NCBI GenBank assembly: GCA_019775845.1
Contig: JADQAV010000003.1
Coordinates: 434,001-498,000, forward strand
Direction of reading: 5' to 3'
DNA: 64,000 nucleotides
From: Myrmaecium sp. VS I D KN 1
Lineage: Eukaryota; Ascomycota; Dothideomycetes; Valsariales; Valsariaceae
The notes below the pieces were generated by a model. The model was not told the DNA's origin and made no database searches. It saw nothing but the letters and a program-made list of their open reading frames with translations. Positions 1-9,203 of this stretch are shown piece after piece; within the stretch, counting starts at the first letter, position 1; each line of letters begins with the position of its first letter. The translations under genes and the position numbers were made by a program.

Positions 1-894
1 CAGGACCGCCCATCGTCGCGGCCAGGCTCTGGACTCGGAGGACCTCGTTATCCTCAGTCGGAGGGCACGAGCCGCTCGGTGACGTACCAGGAGCAGAACC
101 AACGGTCGTCTCAACTGTCCGAGGCAGCAGCGAACTCCACGGTGGTCATCAAGGTTGGCATGGTTGGTGATGCGCAGATCGGCAAAACAAGCTTGATGGT
201 CAAGTACGTGGAGGGTAGCTGGGATGAGGATTACATTCAGACATTGGGTATGCTGTGACGGAGGCATTCTACGTCTATATGGTATGCTGACGACAGGCAG
301 GTGTTAATTTCATGGAGAAGACCATCTCGATCCGCAATACGGAAATCACTTTCTCCATCTGGGATCTGGGTGGGCAGAGAGAGTTCGTGAACATGCTTCC
401 TCTCGTCTGCAACGATGCCGTCGCCATCCTGTTCATGTTCGACCTCACCCGCAAGAGCACGCTTAACTCCATCAAGGAGTGGTACCGCCAAGGACGAGGA
501 TTCAACAAGACGGCGATTCCTTTCCTGGTCGGAACGAAGTATGACCATTTCGTCAACTTCCCGCGGGAGGAGCAAGAGGAGATCTCGAACCAGGTAAGCC
601 GGAGGACGCCGCGTCTTGCTGATGTTGGAAACCGTAGCTAAACTGTCGCAGGCCAAGCGATTCGCGAAAGCAATGAAAGCGAGCTTGATCTTCAGCAGCA
701 CCAGCCATAGCATCAACGTCCAGAAGGTTCGTCCCCCGTCCGTTTGCAGCTCAATCTGCTCGGTCGACCATGCTAACGCGCGTCAACCTACACAGATCTT
801 CAAGATCGTCCTCTCCAAAGCCTTCGACCTCCGATGCACCATCCCCGAAATCGTCAACGTCGGGGAGCCGCTGCTTCTCTATCAAAACGTGTGA
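1..894 (+). CDS. spg1: Septum-promoting Ras-like GTPase Spg1/Tem1 (5' partial)
   Basis: Small GTPase that triggers the septation initiation / mitotic exit network at the spindle pole body. The reading frame is open from base 1, so the start lies outside the window. Exons are 1-247, 301-593, 652-726 and 796-894, giving 237 residues plus a stop. A Ser/Gln-rich N-terminal extension is followed by the P-loop GDAQIGKTS. The switch II motif is WDLGGQ; this Leu-Gly form is typical of Spg1/Tem1, where most Ras proteins have WDTAGQ. The guanine-specificity motif is TKYD. No C-terminal prenylation cysteine is present, as expected for this family. All three introns have GTATGC/GTAAGC/GTTCGT donors and CAG acceptors. 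The identification rests on whole-domain resemblance and is firm; only the N-terminus is missing. Confidence 0.93.
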
Positions 895-1911
895 TGAGAG
901 TAGACGGCGGGAAAGCTAGGTGAGCGTGTGTCTTGGATCAGTATAGGAAGAGAGAGAAAGAGAGAGCATTTCCGGCGATGGCGCGTCCACGGCGTGTGGT
1001 TGTCCAGTTCTTTTTCTTGGACATTTGGGAAAGCAATTCGAGGGGGAATCTCCATTGGCAGGGTTTGACCGGGGTTCTTTTTTCTCTCTCTGCTTTTTCT
1101 TGTTTTGCATGGGAAAAAGGCGATCTTTTTGATTTTCTTCCCTCGTGGGTTTTTTGTGACATTACCTTTTTCTTTCCTTCTTGGTCTCTTTCTCTTCTTT
1201 TTTTCTCCTTTCCATCCCCTCTTCGCTCCCATCTTGGAAAGCTTCCTGGGAGAGACGGGGTGAGGTCCGACTCTCGTTCCTTATGCTGGTGGACGGTTAA
1301 GCTGGTTGGTGCAGGTACCTTGCGTACCTTGTGGGAAGGACTGGTCTTCTGGTTTGCGGGTCGGCGCAAGAAGCTTGACAGCTGGTGATAGCGCGAAAGT
1401 AGAAGCTTCGTGACAATAATATTCCATGATTACCACACGTAAAGTCGAGGAGTAGTGAGTAGTACGCTCCCCCTCAGCGAGCGTGTGTTTCTATTTATCT
1501 CCCATGGCAGGGCTTTATTTAAGGCTGGCCCTCGGGGCTGCAGCAACCGACCTTGAGTTAGCGCAATGCGGGGGGCACCCGGACCGCCGAAACAGCCGAA
1601 CCTAGAAAAAAAAGTTGCCCGGGCATCCTCAAGATCACCGTCCACATCATCATCCATCACTCTTCGTGAAACCCTCTCCCCTCCTCTCAACCTCAACGCC
1701 CGAAAAAAACCGAGCCTTCTCTTTCTCCCGGGCCGCTCCTTTCTTCCCTGCCTTCTCTCTCCTCGCCACGCGGCGACACTACTACCGTACCACAGAGACA
1801 AACGCACGCACACCGACTCCTCCTCCTACCTTGAAGAAGAAAGAACACGCGACGCGACACCACCAAGAACGCGAACGAAAACCGAAAAAGACAAAGGAAA
1901 AAGGAAACACG
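895..1911. other. Intergenic, spg1 3' flank and RPC4 leader
   Basis: About 1 kb with no supportable gene. The first half is T-rich 3' flank. From about 1565 on, the sequence becomes the C/A-rich leader of the next gene, with many CCTC and CACC runs. Open frames on both strands here are low-complexity (Phe/Leu- or Lys/Arg-rich) and look like by-products of pyrimidine tracts. Confidence 0.6.
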
Positions 1912-3942
1912 ATGGCACCGCGTGGCCGAGGACGGGGACGCGGCGGCCGCGGAGGAGCAGCCGGAGCAGCAGGAAGCGCATCAACCGACCGACCCGCAGC
2001 CGACAATTCTGAGCCCACCCAACAACCCTCCCAGCCGGAAACGCGCGAGGTTGAGATGGGCGAGGCGTCATCAACAGGGGGCATGGCGACAGCCTCGCCC
2101 GCGCCCACAGCACCCATGATGGTCCCGTCCGCGTCCGCGTCCGCCTCCCCCGCACCATCCGCCATGTCCACCACCACCACAGCGACGAACACGAACACAA
2201 ACACGAGCACGGCCGCTGCGCCAGGCGCCAAGGGCAAGAAGCCGCTCGCGCGGCTGCCCACCTTCCGCGGCCGCCGGTCTAAGGAGGAGCGCGACGCGAT
2301 GCAGGCCGAAGCGCTGGCGCGGGAGCGGGAGCGCAAGGCGGAGGCGGATCGGGAGGCGCGGCGGGTGGGGAATCATCCGCGCGGGGGCGCCCGGGGACGG
2401 GGCCGCGGCGGGGAGCGCGGCGGTAGGGGTCGGGGTGGGTATATGACCGAGGTGGGTGTGGCGGGCCCGTTTAGTGCCGGGTATGTGACGGAGAGTGGGA
2501 GGGGGATGGTGCAGAGGGGGAGGGGGGAGGGGGGGTTTTCGGGTGGACGGGGGGGTGGGGTGGCTGTTAAGAGGGAGGGGGGTGACGGGGGGATGATGGT
2601 GAAGAGGGAGGATGGGACGGCGGGGACGGTGGAGGATGGGGGGTATATCTCCAGTGATCCTGATGAGGATGTCATGGGCCCGAGGATTGACGTCGATCGG
2701 ATCGTGAACCTGGTGAGCGATGATGAGGAGGAGGGGGAGAGGAAACGCGAGCGCAGCGTGCAGACACCGGGAGCGTTCCTGCCCATCCGTCTCTCGAGGA
2801 AGGAGCATGTGGATAGGGTGGTGGGGATCAACACGGAGTCGAGCTCGGCGACGTCGGCGCAACTCCAGAAGGCTAAGGAGAAGGGCGGGGAGCTGTCGGT
2901 GGAGGAGGCGCTGGAGCAGGCGAAGAAAGGCAAGGGCAAGGGCAAGGAGGTGGAGGTGGTTGGGGCGAGCACGCCGTTCAAGGGCGTTTGGGACGAGGAC
3001 GACGAGGGCGGGGCGACGGCCGTCAAGGACGAGCCGATGGAGGAGGATGGCATCCCGGCAGCGATCGCGGACGCGCCGCCGCAGATCAAGGAACCGCCTT
3101 CGCCCGAAGCCAAGCGGAAGCCGGGTCGCCGCCGGTCCAGCGCCCGGAAGAACCGCGCGCCCGTCCTGCAGACGCAGGAGGAGCGCGAGGAGTGGGAGCG
3201 CCACCAGAACGACCTCTTCATCCTCCGCCAGGAACTCGCGTCCTCCTCCTTGGCGCCGGCGACCACGGACGCCGACGCAGAGACCAAACCCACCGTCGCC
3301 GCCGGCCCCGCCGCTGTTGCCGCCGTCGACGGCGCGGGCGACACGGAGATGGCGGAAGAAGGCGCGGCTGCGCTTCCTGAGGCGGCAGGGACGGCGTCCG
3401 CGACGGCGTCCGCCGCCAAGCCGGACTCCAAAGACGACCGCGTCTACCTCTTCCAGTTCCCGCCGGTGCTGCCGGATCTGGTGCCGCGCGCGCCGGGCGT
3501 CAAGGCCGAGCCCGTCTCGCCGACTCTCTCCCGGGCCGTTCCGGCTGACAACACCAAATCGGCGCCCATCAAGATCGACGACAACGGCGACGGGAACGGA
3601 ACCGCCCCGGCCGCCGCCCCTGACGCTGCTGGCGACGCGATGCACTGCCGCCTCACCTCGGGCTGGGCGGGCAAGCTGCGGGTGCACCGCTCCGGCCGGA
3701 CGACGCTGAGCTGGGGCGGCTTGGCCATGGAGGTTCATCTTGGCATGGACCCGAGTTTTCTGCAGGACGTGGTGGTGACGCGGATGGAGGCGGAGGAGGA
3801 GGAGAAGAAGAAGAAGGATGGGCTGGAGGGCGGGAAGAAGGATCCGAATCGGATTGCTGGGGAGGCGCTGGCGTTTGGTCAGGTGCGGGGGAAGTTTGTG
3901 GTCACCCCGGATTGGGATCGGTTGTTTGGGGAGGAGGAGTGA
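1912..3942 (+). CDS. RPC53: RNA polymerase III subunit RPC4 (Rpc53-like)
   Basis: Pol III subunit of the initiation/termination subcomplex (with Rpc37), acting in the nucleus on tRNA and 5S genes. It is a single exon of 676 residues. The start is the first ATG after a CA-rich leader; the frame is open further upstream without another ATG. The N-terminus begins MAPRGRGRGRGG, and a second RGG block lies near residues 160-185. The middle is acidic and disordered. The family-specific C-terminal domain runs from about residue 508 (VYLFQFPP) through GWAGKLRVHRSGRTTLSWGG to the end (GKFVVTPDWDRLF). The conserved LSWGG...G.FVVTPDW pattern makes the family call strong. The protein is longer than yeast Rpc53 because of the disordered middle. 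Third-base usage alternates between C-rich and G-rich blocks along the gene. Confidence 0.92.
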   Translation: MAPRGRGRGRGGRGGAAGAAGSASTDRPAADNSEPTQQPSQPETREVEMGEASSTGGMATASPAPTAPMMVPSASASASPAPSAMSTTTTATNTNTNTSTAAAPGAKGKKPLARLPTFRGRRSKEERDAMQAEALARERERKAEADREARRVGNHPRGGARGRGRGGERGGRGRGGYMTEVGVAGPFSAGYVTESGRGMVQRGRGEGGFSGGRGGGVAVKREGGDGGMMVKREDGTAGTVEDGGYISSDPDEDVMGPRIDVDRIVNLVSDDEEEGERKRERSVQTPGAFLPIRLSRKEHVDRVVGINTESSSATSAQLQKAKEKGGELSVEEALEQAKKGKGKGKEVEVVGASTPFKGVWDEDDEGGATAVKDEPMEEDGIPAAIADAPPQIKEPPSPEAKRKPGRRRSSARKNRAPVLQTQEEREEWERHQNDLFILRQELASSSLAPATTDADAETKPTVAAGPAAVAAVDGAGDTEMAEEGAAALPEAAGTASATASAAKPDSKDDRVYLFQFPPVLPDLVPRAPGVKAEPVSPTLSRAVPADNTKSAPIKIDDNGDGNGTAPAAAPDAAGDAMHCRLTSGWAGKLRVHRSGRTTLSWGGLAMEVHLGMDPSFLQDVVVTRMEAEEEEKKKKDGLEGGKKDPNRIAGEALAFGQVRGKFVVTPDWDRLFGEEE

Positions 3943-4606
3943 TGGGTGGATGGTATGGTTGGGAGGGGAGGGAGGTTGGCATGGCATGGCATGATGGTAT
4001 GGCGTTACATGGCTTTTTTTTTTTGCGTGTAGTATGTGTGTATGTATGGCGGTGATTCGCTCTTTTTGCTCTTGCTACTTCATTTTTTTTCTCGTTTACT
4101 TGGAGCAGTGGGAGAAGTCTGTCATCAATATACTACCTACCTACTTACCTACTACTCACGTACGACGACATACTGTACACCCCCCGTCCGCATGCATGCG
4201 CTATCTCACAACGTTCCATCCTCTTTCTCCGGACTTCTGACCACCGACTTTCGCCCTCTCAGACCTTGGATGGTCTGCATTCTTCCCCCTTCCTTCTCTC
4301 CGTCCTCGCTCTCATCATAAAGCCCATATACTCATCCATCCCCCCTCCGCTGAGCAAGCGTGAACACACCTCCCCCGTAAAATGGTGTCTCGCTCTGCTA
4401 CGACGCTTCACGTGCATCCGCGGATAGCTAACCTGATGGCATGCACGATATCTGCCATGGCTTCTTCTCGCGCTAGTTTGAGTATGTATGTGTGTATGGA
4501 TGTATGTAGGGGTGTTTGTAGACTTGGGTGGATGTACGGACGCACGGCGGGGTGGGCTGGAAGTGCGCGAGGGCGGCGGAGAGGGTTTGGCCCGCAGGTA
4601 GCTTGC

Positions 4607-4626
4607 TGGCTGGCTGGCTGGCTGGC
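4607..4626. repeat. TGGC microsatellite
   Basis: Five uninterrupted copies of TGGC, followed by a TAGC variant. It lies in intergenic DNA between RPC4 and RNR2. No function is apparent. Confidence 0.85.
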
Positions 4627-5992
4627 TAGCTGTTATTAGGATGCGAAGAGGAGCATGTATGTAGGTACGGCAGTCATTCACTGTCTGGGAGGGCGGTAAT
4701 GGGAGGAAGAAGGTAGTTTTGTGTATACGTAGGTAGGATACCTGGGTACCTATAAGGTGAATGAGGTAAGGCGATCGAGCTCTACGGTAGGTACGAACGC
4801 GTCGCGTAGCGGGGGGGGGGGAGACGCGTTTTTGTTTAACCGAGCGTGTGTGAGAGCGAGCACGGTTGCTTAGCACATGCTACCTTACAAACCGAAGTTA
4901 TGACTCGATGTGCCAGGGCGTAAGATCGGATGTACGGATTTATACACTTCAATTCTGCCTGTTCTTTTACCCATTCACGCCCTGCGGAGCCCGTGACATG
5001 GGATGATCAGCAAGCGAGTGAGGAAATGAGAAACGATCAGATACCTATGTTAAATAGCGAGATCTTTCAACGCCCTTCCTTCTTCTTTTTTTGACGGCGG
5101 GCGTGCATAAGGTATGAGGTAGCTAGCTAGCTAAGGGAGGATGTTGGGTAGCTATTTTAACTACATACTAGGTACTGCACCGACGGCTTGCGGCGTTTGG
5201 TTGGCACAGGGATGATGAAGATGATGAATGATGGAGGGAGCGGCGGGCGGGCGCGACTTCGGCGTTGTCGGCCTGCGTTCGGATCTGATAATCTGGCGGG
5301 CTGGGGATCGACTCTTTTCTGGATCGTACGGAGTAGCGGGCGGGGACGCGATGCAATGCGATCAATCGATCAATTGGCGGCTTTGCTATATGTGTGGGGA
5401 GTTTCTCTTGTGCTGTGCCCGTTTATTTCTTCTCATTATTCTTATGAAAGGCCAAGAGGAGGCGGATGGAAAGGCTGGGCTAGGCAGAATTTGATTTCTT
5501 GAGAGTTTGGCGCGCTTCTTTTCAACGGCGAATTGGTTCGTTCGTGGGAGATTTGAGTGGAGGGGGATAGGCATGTGCTGGTGGACTGGTCACCGTGGTA
5601 ATGGGCTTTGGATGCATGGATGGGGAGAGCGAGGAATGAGGACAAAAGGTTCTGGATGGCTTCCAATCTGCTGTTCGGGATCAGAGGTGATGGTGGACGT
5701 TAATGAGGAGGGTGTGAGGATGGTTGATCGGTCCCCCCATATGGCTTCACGATCATGCAACAGATCCTCCGCCGTCCACCGAAACCACTTTATCCCAAAG
5801 CTGTCAGGCAATGCGCGCGCGCGTCAACCTTGGCTGAGCGTGTGGAGCCCGCGTTGTGACGGGCGAGGGTGGTGACGGGATTCGGTTTTTGGCTGGCCGG
5901 GCGACTCTTGTGGTCGGCCGTCGGTTCGGTGTTGTGGACTGGTTGGTGCCGCTAGGTTCTGCGTAGTCAGTGCACTCGCGTCTTCAGCCACC

Positions 5993-5998
5993 ACGCGT
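5993..5998. promoter_or_regulatory. MluI cell-cycle box (MCB) upstream of RNR2
   Basis: The palindrome ACGCGT lies 165 bp before the RNR2 start codon and 19 bp before a TATA box. ACGCGT is the established binding core of MBF (Mbp1/Swi6, or Res1/Cdc10 in fission yeast), which drives G1/S transcription of DNA-synthesis genes including ribonucleotide reductase. The site and its position are seen directly; MBF control here is inferred. Confidence 0.5.
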
Positions 5999-6016
5999 TT
6001 TCTGGCGTTCGCGGCC

Positions 6017-6024
6017 TATATATT
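6017..6024 (+). promoter_or_regulatory. TATA box of RNR2
   Basis: TATATATT sits 141 bp upstream of the RNR2 ATG and is followed by a CT-rich leader. This is a normal TATA-to-start distance for a fungal gene with a leader of roughly 80-100 nt. Confidence 0.55.
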
Positions 6025-6157
6025 CTCTTTATCCTCCAACCCATCAACCATCATTCAACCACCATCCTTTCCGCGCTCCCATCGTGCATATCCCGCCTCA
6101 TTGACTACTCTCTATCACATCTCCACGACTTTTGACCACCCGCAGAGCCTTGTCGCC

Positions 6158-7528
6158 ATGTCTGTCCAGGTCACCCCCTCCAAGCAGGTATGACGCCGAT
6201 GATTTTTCACGTCTAACACGTTTCGACCGTACGCGTGCTAACCCGCCTATCCAGGCTGCCTCTGGCCTCGAAAACCTCAAGATGAGCGAGTCGCCCATCA
6301 AGAAGCCCAGCTTCACCGCCGCCGACAAGGAAAACTGCGAGGTCGCCATCCCCATCAAGGGCATTCCCGACCTGCCCGACGTCGTGGAGGAGAAGAAGCC
6401 CAGCACCGCTCCCACAATCAAGCCCGAGGAGGCGCATGAGCCTCTCCTGCAGGAGAACCCTCATCGCTTCGTCCTTTTCCCGATCAAGTACCACGAGGTA
6501 TGTGACACGCTCGCGTCTCGCGGTTGGACGCGCTCGGACCGCGTAAAGTACCTGCATGACGCTAACGCCACCCGCAGATCTGGCAGATGTACAAGAAGGC
6601 TGAGGCCTCCTTCTGGACCGCCGAAGAGATCGACCTCTCCAAGGACCTGCACGACTGGAACAAGCGTCTCAACGACGACGAGCGCTTCTTCATTTCCCAC
6701 GTCCTCGCCTTCTTCGCCGCCTCCGATGGCATCGTCAACGAGAACCTCGTCGAGCGCTTCAGCAGCGAGGTGCAGGTCCCCGAGGCCCGCTGCTTCTACG
6801 GCTTCCAGATCATGATGGAGAACATCCACTCCGAGACATACTCCCTCCTCATCGACACATACATCAGCGAGCCGAAGCAGCGCTCCTACCTCTTCAACGC
6901 CATCGACAATATCCCCTGCATCCGCAAGAAGGCCGACTGGGCCCTTCGCTGGATCTGCGACAAGAACTCCACCTTCGCGTCCCGTCTGGTCGCCTTCGCT
7001 GCCGTCGAGGGTATCTTCTTCAGCGGTTCCTTTGCTTCCATCTTCTGGCTCAAGAAGCGTGGTCTCATGCCCGGCTTGACCTTCTCCAACGAACTCATCT
7101 CTCGTGACGAGGGCATGCACACCGACTTCGCCTGCCTTCTCTACTCTCACCTGAAGACTCGTCCCAGCCAGAAGGCGATCCAAGACATCATCGTTGAGGC
7201 CGTTGAGATCGAGCAGGAATTCCTCAGCGACGCTCTCCCCGTCGCCCTTCTCGGCATGAACGCCAAGCTCATGTGCCAGTACATCGAGTTCGTCGCCGAC
7301 CGGCTGCTCGTCGCCCTCGGCAACCCCAAGTACTACAACTCCACCAACCCCTTCGACTTCATGGAGAACATCTCCCTCGCCGGCAAGACCAACTTCTTCG
7401 AGAAGCGTGTGGGTGACTACCAGAAGGCTGGTGTCATGGCCAGCACCAAGAAGCTCGACGAATCTGAAGCCGCCTCCGGCGCGGCGAAGAACACTAATGG
7501 TGACTTCGCCTTCGACGAGGACTTCTAG
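6158..7528 (+). CDS. RNR2: Ribonucleoside-diphosphate reductase small subunit (R2)
   Basis: Class Ia ribonucleotide reductase small subunit. It houses the diiron-tyrosyl radical cofactor and, with the large subunit, makes dNTPs. Exons are 6158-6187, 6255-6497 and 6578-7528 (407 residues). Visible hallmarks are [12 protein letters not shown] (first Asp ligand), [10 protein letters not shown] (Glu and His ligands plus the radical Tyr), [14 protein letters not shown] (third Glu), [10 protein letters not shown] (Glu and His ligands) and the C-terminal heptapeptide FAFDEDF that docks on the large subunit. The first coding exon holds only ten codons. Codons are almost all C-ending throughout, as in highly expressed genes. 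An ACGCGT box and TATA box lie upstream. All expected ligands are present, so it should be active. Confidence 0.98.
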
Positions 7529-9203
7529 ATGTCTTGTCGCCCCTTTTTCTTGTTGCTTAGCCACCTTTTTCTTCCCTTCCCTTTCTGTTTATGATTCCCT
7601 GGGGGCGTAGATTTCCTTCACCTGCTGCTGTTCGTTCCGTAGATCGGGTACCTACAGCACCTTTTCGTTCGGGGAGAGGAGCATAGCATAGCGTGCCTAT
7701 CCTTGTCCTCCGCGAACTTTTCCCTCTTCTTTTTTGTATACCTATTGGATGACCCCCTCACGGCGTTCTGGCGGAACTTGTGTTTGCTATTGGGTAAAAG
7801 GGCTGTACTGGGCTGGCGGGGAAAGGGATGTGTAATGCCTTTTCTTTTTTTTTTTCCTTTCTATTTTTCACCCCTCCTCTCTTCTTCCAATGTGATATAT
7901 GACTCCAATCAATCAATCAGAAGAAAAAAATGAATTATTACCATTTACTCATCTTCATCTATATAATCATTATTTATCTTAAGCGCTGACGCTGGAGTAT
8001 CTGTCCGTCTTCTCGCAGTCGTCTCTTGTGCTGGTTGTCGTCACAGATCTTTGCCCTTCCGAGGAGTTCTCCGCCATCCCACCGGTTTTTCTTTCTGCCC
8101 TCTTTTGGAAGGCATATTGAACGATCAAAGGGTTGCGAAGTTCGGGAGGTTGGGGGAGGGTTAAGTTATGACGTCGTCATTCTTCAAGTTGGTTCGCACT
8201 GCGGACAAATCATTTTTCTTGCTTTTTTCCCTTCCCTTCCCTAAGGTTTCTAAATATTCCGCGGGCGGCGGGCAGTGCGAGCAGCGATGTCCGAACATTT
8301 GTATAGAGCACGGGAAAGAAATATTATTTATACTATTTACTTCGCCTCCTTTTGTTTTGCTCTTTTTGTTTCTCGTATTGCTGCGCTCTGCATTGCATTG
8401 CATGGCATTGCATTGCATCGCATCCCTCCCATTTCTTTTCGTCTCGTCTCGTCTCGCATCTTGCTCCTTATCGATGCCCGGCCTTGTCGATGGGCGGCCC
8501 CCGACCGCCCGCGCCCGCCGGCCGGCCGCCGGGCGACCTCCACATCCATGGACCATCCATCCGTCTCCCACTGCACCCCGGTTCCTCCGAACCCCCCGTT
8601 TCCCGTTTTCCCAGAGTTCCAATTCCTTCCAGATCCTCCCTCCTCTTCTTCTTTTCTGCTACGTGCCGTAGATTATCGCATCTTCTTTTATTTCTACCTT
8701 GCTGCTTGCTCCGGTTGATTTCTCGCGCGCACGCACATTTACGCAGGACGGCGGATATTTATTCTTTTGCTGTACCTACCCGTCAGCACCGGACGGAAGA
8801 GATTCCCGGAAGCTTCTCCTTGCTCTCCTCCGTCAACGCCCGCGACTGGCGAACGAATATATAGACGACCCGACGACGACGACGGCGACGCTACTCTCTG
8901 TGTATACCGATATCTGTACGCGCACATCTCGGACGACGACCGACGATAGATAGACGACCGACGAAAGCAAAGGAACGCCATCCGTGCCGCGCCCCGACAT
9001 CAAAAGGACAGAAGATCGATCCATTCCCGACGCCTCCATTCCAATCAATCGATCAATCGGCCACCAACAACGAAACCAACGATACATACACATCCCTCCC
9101 GCAACCCGAACCTTTCCGCCTCCCCCCAAACAAGACACACACACACACGCGGGGGCTTTTTTCCCGATGAAGCTGCCGCCCGTCGCGCGCGGCCCGTGAG
9201 ACA
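7529..9203. other. Intergenic, RNR2 3' flank and Dgr2 leader
   Basis: About 1.7 kb with no supportable gene. The left part is T-rich 3' flank. The right part, from about 8900, is a C/A-rich leader with a short CA repeat near 9137. Short repeats of GCATT and TCTCG occur near 8390-8456. Open frames are short and low-complexity. Confidence 0.6.
8390..8423. repeat. Imperfect GCATT pentanucleotide repeat
   Basis: About seven GCAT(T/G/C) units in a row, followed closely by three TCTCG units (near 8441-8456). Intergenic. No role can be inferred. Confidence 0.7.

Larger units (their letters stand above)
3943..6157. other. Long upstream region of RNR2
   Basis: About 2.2 kb without a supportable gene. 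It begins with the G-rich 3' flank of RPC4, including a short GGCAT repeat. It contains clusters of TAGGTA/TACCTA-type hexamers (near 4131-4158, 4657, 4726-4760, 4785 and 5166), a TGGC repeat, a run of G near 4811-4821, two ACGCGT sites at 4797-4802 and 4824-4829, and the proximal RNR2 promoter at its right end. The weak open frames found here resemble no known protein. Confidence 0.6.

Noticed and set aside
2071-3987. 638-codon open frame antisense to RPC4
   Set aside because: It is the mirror of GC-ending codons in the RPC4 coding strand; the product is low-complexity Arg/Pro/His-rich, while the sense protein has a recognised domain.
4259-4876. 205-codon minus-strand frame between RPC4 and RNR2
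   Set aside because: Mostly microsatellite-derived (Ser/Thr/His/Arg repeats) with no family resemblance.
6461-7564. 367-codon open frame antisense to RNR2
   Set aside because: Mirror of a highly codon-biased gene and overlaps its intron junction.
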